Assembly (NCBI GenBank): GCA_027604685.1 | Contig: JADHYX010000197.1 | Span: 1-40,038 of the forward strand | Source of the DNA: Lobulomyces angularis | Lineage: Eukaryota; Chytridiomycota; Chytridiomycetes; Lobulomycetales; Lobulomycetaceae | Reading direction: 5' to 3' | Length of the DNA stretch: 40,038 bases | Shown here: piece after piece, positions 33,862 to 40,038 of the stretch | How the letters are laid out: each line of letters begins with the position of its first letter | How positions within the stretch are numbered: the first letter of the stretch is position 1 | Translations under genes and position numbers: made by a program | The notes under the pieces: model-generated | The model's database searches: none | What the model was told of the DNA's origin: nothing | What the model saw: only the letters and a program-made list of their open reading frames with translations

Positions 33862-36800
33862 ATGAGTTCAAGAAAGAAAATGTTTGAGCTAGAAACGAAG
33901 AGATCATTTCCCATTCCGTCTCACTCAATTGACATCTCAACTTACAAGTTACAAAATTCTCAGTTTAGAGGTATTATTTATTTTTTTTTATTTTAATTAT
34001 AAATTGAGAATTTTCTAGTTGTTATTGTACCAATTCCTGGTCCGTTAGTAAGTTTGGACGTCATCATTCCAACTTTGGTAGAGGACCATAAAGGACTTCC
34101 CCATACCCTAGAACATTTGATTTTTTGTGGGTCGAAAACTTTTAAAGAGTATATATAATAAATTTTTTGTTTTTTATCTTAATCTAAACAAAATTTTAGG
34201 AGAGGATATTTGGATTATTTGGCAACACGGTCTTTGAGTGCAGGAACTAATGCATATACAGCTGAAGATCATACTGGTTTATTAATTTAAGCAATGGGTA
34301 AATTTATTTATTTTTTTTATTTATTTTTAGCATACCAATTAACCACCGCGGGTGAAGAAGGCATGGTCAATGTTTTACCAGTTTTTATGGATCACGTTTG
34401 TAAAAAAATTGATTAAAAATTGTATAATTTTACTAATGAACTAAAATAAGTAAGTCCAACTTTGAACGATTCCCAATTTATAACTGAGGTTTTTCATATG
34501 GATAAAGAAGCAAAACATCAGGGTGTAGTTTTTTGTGAAATGTCTTCTAGAGAAAATACTGGTTGCCATTACTTTTTTACTTTTTCATAGTTATTAATAA
34601 TAATTGCATTTTAGAACCAGACATGCTAGACCTTGCTTTGAAAAGGCTCTTATTTCAAAATTCAACCACATATTCTTTTGAAGCCGGCGGATTAACAAAG
34701 GATATTGCCCATTTAACAAATGAAGAAATCTTACATTATCATAAAGAATTTTATCATTTAGATAATACTACATTATTAATATGTGGGGAAGTAAATCCAG
34801 AAAATATATTTGAAGCACTTAATTCTGTTGAAGGATTACTGGATGCTACTTGCCCCAACAAAGGATCTCCACAAAAAATGATTGTTGCACCGAAATTGCC
34901 TGACATTCCCCAGAAGTTAATATCTCGTACAATCCATTTTCCTTCTACAGATGAAGAGGTGGGATCAATTAGTTATGGTTGGAGAGGACCTTATACGAAA
35001 GATTTAAAAGATGTTGTTGCATTAGAAGTTCTATTTCGGTTTTTTTTCTTTGTAAACATCCTCCATTTTTTTAATCCTTTTTTTTAAAAGCTATCTTTCA
35101 GATACAGCTGCTTCACCATTGAATCAAAAGTTTGTTGAAATCGATTCCCCTATGGCGTCTAGTTGTGACTTTGATTTAAAATACTATGTTGAGTCTGGCC
35201 TGTGTTTGTATTTTAGCGGAGTTCCATATCGCTCAGAAGGTTCCGATGAAGACGACAGTGATTCTGGAGAAGTTTCCGACGCAGAAGAATCTGAGACGTC
35301 TTGGGTGTCAGATGATGACGGAATGGAAGTGGATAAAGAAAAAATCACTGGTGAAGAAAATGAAAATGATGTTTCCGATGATTTAGATGACGGACATTTT
35401 TTTGAAAATGATCGTTATTACAAACTGTTAATGGAAGGTAGTTTTTTTTTTACATTTTGCGTAATTTTTATTTTCAGTATTAAGTGATGTTGCTGAAAGC
35501 TTTACTGTAGAAAACATATCCACATTAAACTTGATACATTCATCTATAAAGAGGCTTAAGAGAAAGTTACTGGAAGGTTTGGAAGAAAATCCGCATGAAA
35601 TGATAAATTCCATTATAGTAGCGGACATCGTGAGGTGTGACATTCATTCCATTTTTTTACTTTTCCAAACATTTATGATTTAACAGGTATCACTGTGCTG
35701 ACCCTCTTGCCGGAGGAAAACATGCAAAATCCAGTGGTGGACTTCCACTATTCGGAATATGGTCAGACGTTTTTACTGTTTTAGATGAATTATTGAAACA
35801 ACCAATAGATTATTGGAAAGATTTATTAGATATCTGGTTACTTCAAACAACTGTTACAGAAGTTAAAATGATTCCAGATAAGAAATTGGCAAAATCCATT
35901 ACTGAAGCTGAAGAAAATGCCATTAAAAGTAGATGCACTAGATATGGCGCTGAAAGTCTTGCTAGAATAGGAATAGAAGTGGATAAAGCCATAAAAGAGA
36001 ATGAAGTGAATCTTTCTAAAGATATACTTAATTCAATGCCGAATGTCCCAGATATCGCCAAAGTTTCAAAATTAAATTCATCCAGTTTCTTGACATTAAA
36101 CACAGATAATAGCAAAGTTCGTAATCTGCAGTTTGTGTTTACTGAAACTAGCTTTAGCCAAGTAAGGTTTTTTTTTAACTGTGATGGATTAGATGAACAT
36201 TTATGTTCATACTTGGTTTTATTTCAAGAATTATTATTTCAAACTGCAATTTTTGAAGATGACAATAAAAGTTTAATGGATTATAAAACTCTGTAAGATT
36301 TGCATTAAATTAATTTTTTCTTTAATTTTTTTTAGAGTAAACTTAACATCAGATCTATTGATCAATAACGAAGCAGCGGTCGGATTAGGCAACTCGGTTT
36401 GAAATTTTCTTTTTTTAATAAGAAATTTATTATTTTATTTAATCCTTTGTTAGCTTTGGGGTTGCAGTTGGCTGAGTGAAATTTTTATGTTAGGCGGAAC
36501 TTGTGAAAACGATGATTGGGAAAAGATGCTTCAACTGCTTTTAAAGGTACTGTTTAGATCTGTGTTTTTAGAGGAAAGGGTTATAACTATAACAAAGAAT
36601 TTAATTAGTGAAATTACAGAATTGAAGAGAAGTGGTATGCATCCTCATTAACATTTATTTTTAAATTTACAAATATTTATCAAAGGAACTGAGCTTCTTT
36701 CACAAATTTCAACCAGAATAAGTCACTTTAACGATAAGAAAGGAAACGATTTGGTTATTTCAATTTTTAAACAAGAAAAATTTTTGCAAAACATTTTAAC

Positions 36801-38180
36801 TCTAATTAAAGAAAAAAAGTTTGAAATTGTTTGCAACGATTTAAAAAAGCTTCAAAAATTTTTTATTAAAAATTTAGTAAAGGAGGAGGTAGAGGAAAGT
36901 TTTTGCCAAATTTCTTTTCCATTAAAATATAAAGACAATCTAAAAAATAATACTTTCACTACATCTTTAAATAAAATGTGGAATGAAGAAACGGAACTTT
37001 TTAATTTAAGAAATAAAAGTGAAAAGTCAGATCATCAACAACAAGTTTTGAAAGGTAAATCTCCATTTCCATTTCCTAGGCAAGTGTTTCATCCTGACTT
37101 GACTGATAAGGTAAAATCTATAACTTTTATTTTAATTTTGTTTTAATTTTTTTAATACACAGAAATTTGGTAACAATATTTTATGTGGTGTGGCAGGGTT
37201 ACAAAACAGTTTTATGTTTCAGACCATTCGTTGTGATGCTTTTGAAAGTGATAATCCAGTTGATTCATTCGCTGGTAAAAATGAAAGAAAACACAATTCT
37301 GTAAACATTTTAAACGCAAAAAATAATTTTTATTTAGTTAAAATATTGGGAGAATTATTATCAATTACTGAAGGTCCCCTGTATACTGGAGTTAGAGGTA
37401 AAGGTTTAGCTTATGGAATTTATTGCTCGTTTTCCGTGTGGTACGGACAACTAACCATCTCAATTGATAGATCTTCTGATCCTAGAAAAGCTTTATTAGT
37501 TTTTTATGGTATTAACCTTAAAACTTGATATATTTTATTTTTATTTTTTATTTTTTTTTTATTATAAAGATATTTTAGATTATTTAAATACAGAAGAAGG
37601 ATGGAACGACTTAGTTTCTCAATTTCATATAGGTTGTTATTCCTAGTTTATATATTTATTTTTTTTTTAGAAACTGCTAGGGCTAGCTTCGCTTTTGCTT
37701 TATGTAACTCCAAATCCACCTCTAATGGTTTAGTTGGAAGTATTTTGAGATCTCTATTAAGAGTATTTTTATATTTAATTATTTTGAATTTAGTTAAATT
37801 TTTTTTAAAGGGTTACAAATCCTTTGAAGAAGAAGAAGAAAAGCAAAAACTTCTATATAAAGTTAGTAAAGATGATTTAAAAAGAGTTTATCAAAAATAC
37901 TTTAGAAAGTTTTTGGATCCAAAAGAGTATTTTTTTTTTTTTCTTCAAATATTTCTTTTTTTTTTTTTTTTAAAAAATATATATATATTTTTTTTTTTTT
38001 AGGAGGATTAGTGTATTAACAACAGTCACGGGTGAACCATTGGAAAGTTTAAAAAAAGCTTTTAATACATATCCTGCACCAAACGAATTACCATATTGTG
38101 GAAAGGCCAAAAGTAACTTAAATTTAAGAAATTATTTAATAGATTATCGTACTGTACAATTAGAAGATTTGATGTTGTAA
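33862..38180 (+). CDS. M16C zinc metallopeptidase, presequence-protease-like (yeast YOL098C type)
   Basis: There are 17 exons (33862-33970, 34019-34148, 34200-34276, 34331-34399, 34451-34561, 34615-35038, 35091-35437, 35478-35634, 35687-36292, 36336-36396, 36454-36634, 36686-37110, 37163-37508, 37570-37632, 37671-37762, 37811-37926, 38003-38180) giving 1163 aa. The inverted zinc motif HxxEH is HTLEH at 65-69, followed by ATRSLSAGTNAYTAEDHT, typical of the M16C subfamily. The four-domain layout is complete: the second half keeps FSQVRFFFN, YLVLFQELLFQ and GPLYTGVRGKGLAYG. The closest known type is the cytosolic fungal YOL098C family, whose substrates are poorly known. An acidic insert of about 60 residues (355-413) separates domains 1 and 2. 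The 48-nt intron 37763-37810 is stop-free and a multiple of three. Confidence 0.93.
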
Positions 38181-38317
38181 AAGAAATTTTAAATTTTTTG
38201 TTTTTTTTTGTGTATTTATTTGTTTTCAAATATAAAAATTTTTTAATTTTATTTTTTTTTTTATATTTTTTGTCGAATATTTTTGTGTAGTTAACTACAA
38301 GCATTTTTTTTTTTTTT

Positions 38318-40005
38318 TTAATTTAAATTAATTTTATTAAAAATTTCAAGTAAACTTTTTGACATCAAAGTTGAATTTAGATCAATGATCGTTTTTAGTT
38401 TATTAATGATATCGATAGAAATCTTAACAAAAAAAGAAAAAAAAAATATATATATATTATTTTAATAATTATTTTTTATTTTTTTTTTTACTTACAATTG
38501 AACCAAAATTTTTTTTTTGTAAAAAAATTGTCAAGATTTTTAATACAAGGGAGGAATATTTTAATGAATTTTCTTTAAGAAGAGAATCAAAGTTGTCAAG
38601 AACGTCTATCACAACTAAAAAAATAAAAAAAAAAAATAAAAATTAATTCTATATAAAATATATAGTAGTTTAAAAAAAACCTTCAATTTCTTTTATATCA
38701 GATTTTAGAATTTCATTTGAAGAGGTGGATATTAAGCATTGAATTATACCAATTATTGTATCTCCTAAAACAAAATTGTTGTTTGTTTTAAAGTATCTAG
38801 AAAAAAAAAGATAAAATAAAATAAAATTAAAAATAAAATTTTTTATTTTTTTACCCTAGTAATATACATTTAGAATAAAAACTCAAGTCACTTTTTGTTA
38901 TTAAATTAATAAAAAATTCAAAAAAATTAATATCTAAAATAAATTTGGTTAAAATAATTTTATTTGATTGCAGTTCTTTGGAGTCAGTAGAATTTGTAAC
39001 AGGAAACTTTTTATCAAATAAATTGTAAAGTTCAATAAGGGGTATCAAGAAGTTGGTAACAAATTTGGTATTAAAATTTTTTATCAGTAATATCAAACTT
39101 TCATGGATGAGTCTGGGAGGATTGTTTAGTTGTTCCAATTCAAACATAAACTGTACCAAAATTATCCAGATTTTGTCTTCTAAATCTTTTGAATAACTAG
39201 TTGTAGTTTTTTTTGAAATAATCAAATAGTTTACCAAATCCAAAAAATTTTTATGTTTTAGTTTTGAAAGAAAATTTAAATTTAAAAGATCGATATGTAA
39301 TTTCAACTAACAAAAAAAAAAAAAAAGGTTAATTTTAAAACGTATATTATAAAGAAAAAAAAAAAAAAAAAAAAAAATTTTGAGTAGGTATGATAACTCA
39401 TTTTTTATTTTTATTTTTATTATTTTTTCTGACCAAATTTTTATCAACTTCAGAAAGGATACCAATTTTTTCGATTAAATTTTCGTCATCTTTTTTATTA
39501 AATTTCTCAATGACAGTAACAAAGGAGGTATAATCGTTAAAAAAATTTACATTTGAATTGTCCAAATTTTCTGAAAAACTTTCTACCTGAGATAGAAAAT
39601 CTGAATTTTCTGAAAACTGGTTTTAATGAATTTTTTTTTTTTAGAAAAAATTTATAAAAAAAAAAATAAAATAAAATTATATCAATATACTTGAAATAAA
39701 GGCGAATATGTGACTTCATCGATACCAGAATCCTTCGTTTGTGAAACATTTTCGTTTACTTCTTCTTTGTTAAAATCTTTCTCCTCGTTTGATAGTAGTT
39801 TATTTTGTAACTTTAAGAATTCACTATAATAATTTTTTGAGTTGACTGTATCAACTTGGTTTTTTTTTTTTTTTAAGGCAGTTTGCTTTAGATTTAAATT
39901 TTTTTTTTCCTCAAGATTTTTGTCAAAAAATTCATCCCAAAAGTAATTATTGATTAAGTTTTCTTTTACATCATTTAATTTTAATTCCTCTTCATCAATA
40001 TTCAT
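38318..40005 (-). CDS. Hypothetical helical protein, 429 aa
   Basis: There are six exons on the minus strand: 39691-40005, 39434-39616, 38855-39306, 38681-38796, 38496-38614 and 38318-38422. The first 105 residues are charged and Asn/Lys-rich. From about residue 165 the sequence is a series of amphipathic helices rich in Leu, Ile and Phe (HIDLLNLNFLSKLKHKNFLD, DKIWIILVQFMFELEQ, IIGIIQCLISTSS, LVLKILTIFLQKK), like an ARM/HEAT-type solenoid. There is no signal peptide or clear membrane span. I do not recognise it. The donor at 39433 (GTCAGA) is weak and the exon 2-3 join could shift by a few codons. It converges on the M16C gene with 137 bp between stops. Confidence 0.55.
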
Positions 40006-40038
40006 AACACAACAACCTTTCTTTATTTTTTTTTTTTT

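Overview
The window is nuclear DNA from an A+T-rich eukaryote. By gene content and protein similarity it is most likely a fungus, and an early-diverging or zoosporic lineage is my best guess, though the sequence alone cannot settle it. Evidence: coding regions are cut by many very short introns (mostly 38-60 nt, GT...AG). There are typical fungal housekeeping genes (SEN1-type helicase, STE13/DAP2-type dipeptidyl peptidase, ALG9, SmB, mitochondrial uS8, a GCN4/CPC1-like bZIP factor). The intergenic DNA is dominated by long A and T homopolymers. A 10-base N gap shows this is a draft assembly.

I rebuilt 18 gene models by hand. Each joined reading frame is open and every exon phase closes; together they hold about 113 introns. 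From left to right: a small unknown protein (17-610, -); a bacterial-type MHS-family MFS transporter (1035-2867, -); SEN1-like helicase (3711-10173, +, 22 exons); F-box protein (10384-12385, -); C2/PH protein of anillin/Bud4-like layout (12702-14802, -); membrane dipeptidyl peptidase (15279-19111, -); Maf-like nucleotide pyrophosphatase (19333-20389, -); bZIP activator with a long leader carrying short upstream ORFs (21515-22339, +).

The second half holds an unknown protein (22496-23330, -); a probable C-tail-anchored protein (23502-24701, -); ALG9 mannosyltransferase (25237-27411, -); SmB (27596-28525, +); a possible tiny gene whose stop codon overlaps the next start (28789-29077, +); a multi-pass membrane protein (29077-29864, +); a possible mitochondrial unknown (30061-30911, +); mitochondrial ribosomal protein uS8m (31148-31973, -); a one-domain FHA protein (32420-32870, -); a decayed transposase-like tail (about 33227-33352, -); an M16C zinc metallopeptidase (33862-38180, +); and an unknown helical protein (38318-40005, -).

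The genes do not form a pathway cluster; this looks like ordinary gene-dense chromosome. I found no defence, toxin, viral or biosynthetic system. The points most worth following are the bacterial-looking transporter carrying seven host-type introns, the upstream ORFs of the bZIP gene, three stop-free introns whose lengths are multiples of three, the TAATG gene overlap, the transposase relic next to a 26-bp palindrome, and a compositionally distinct unexplained island at about 24860-25155.
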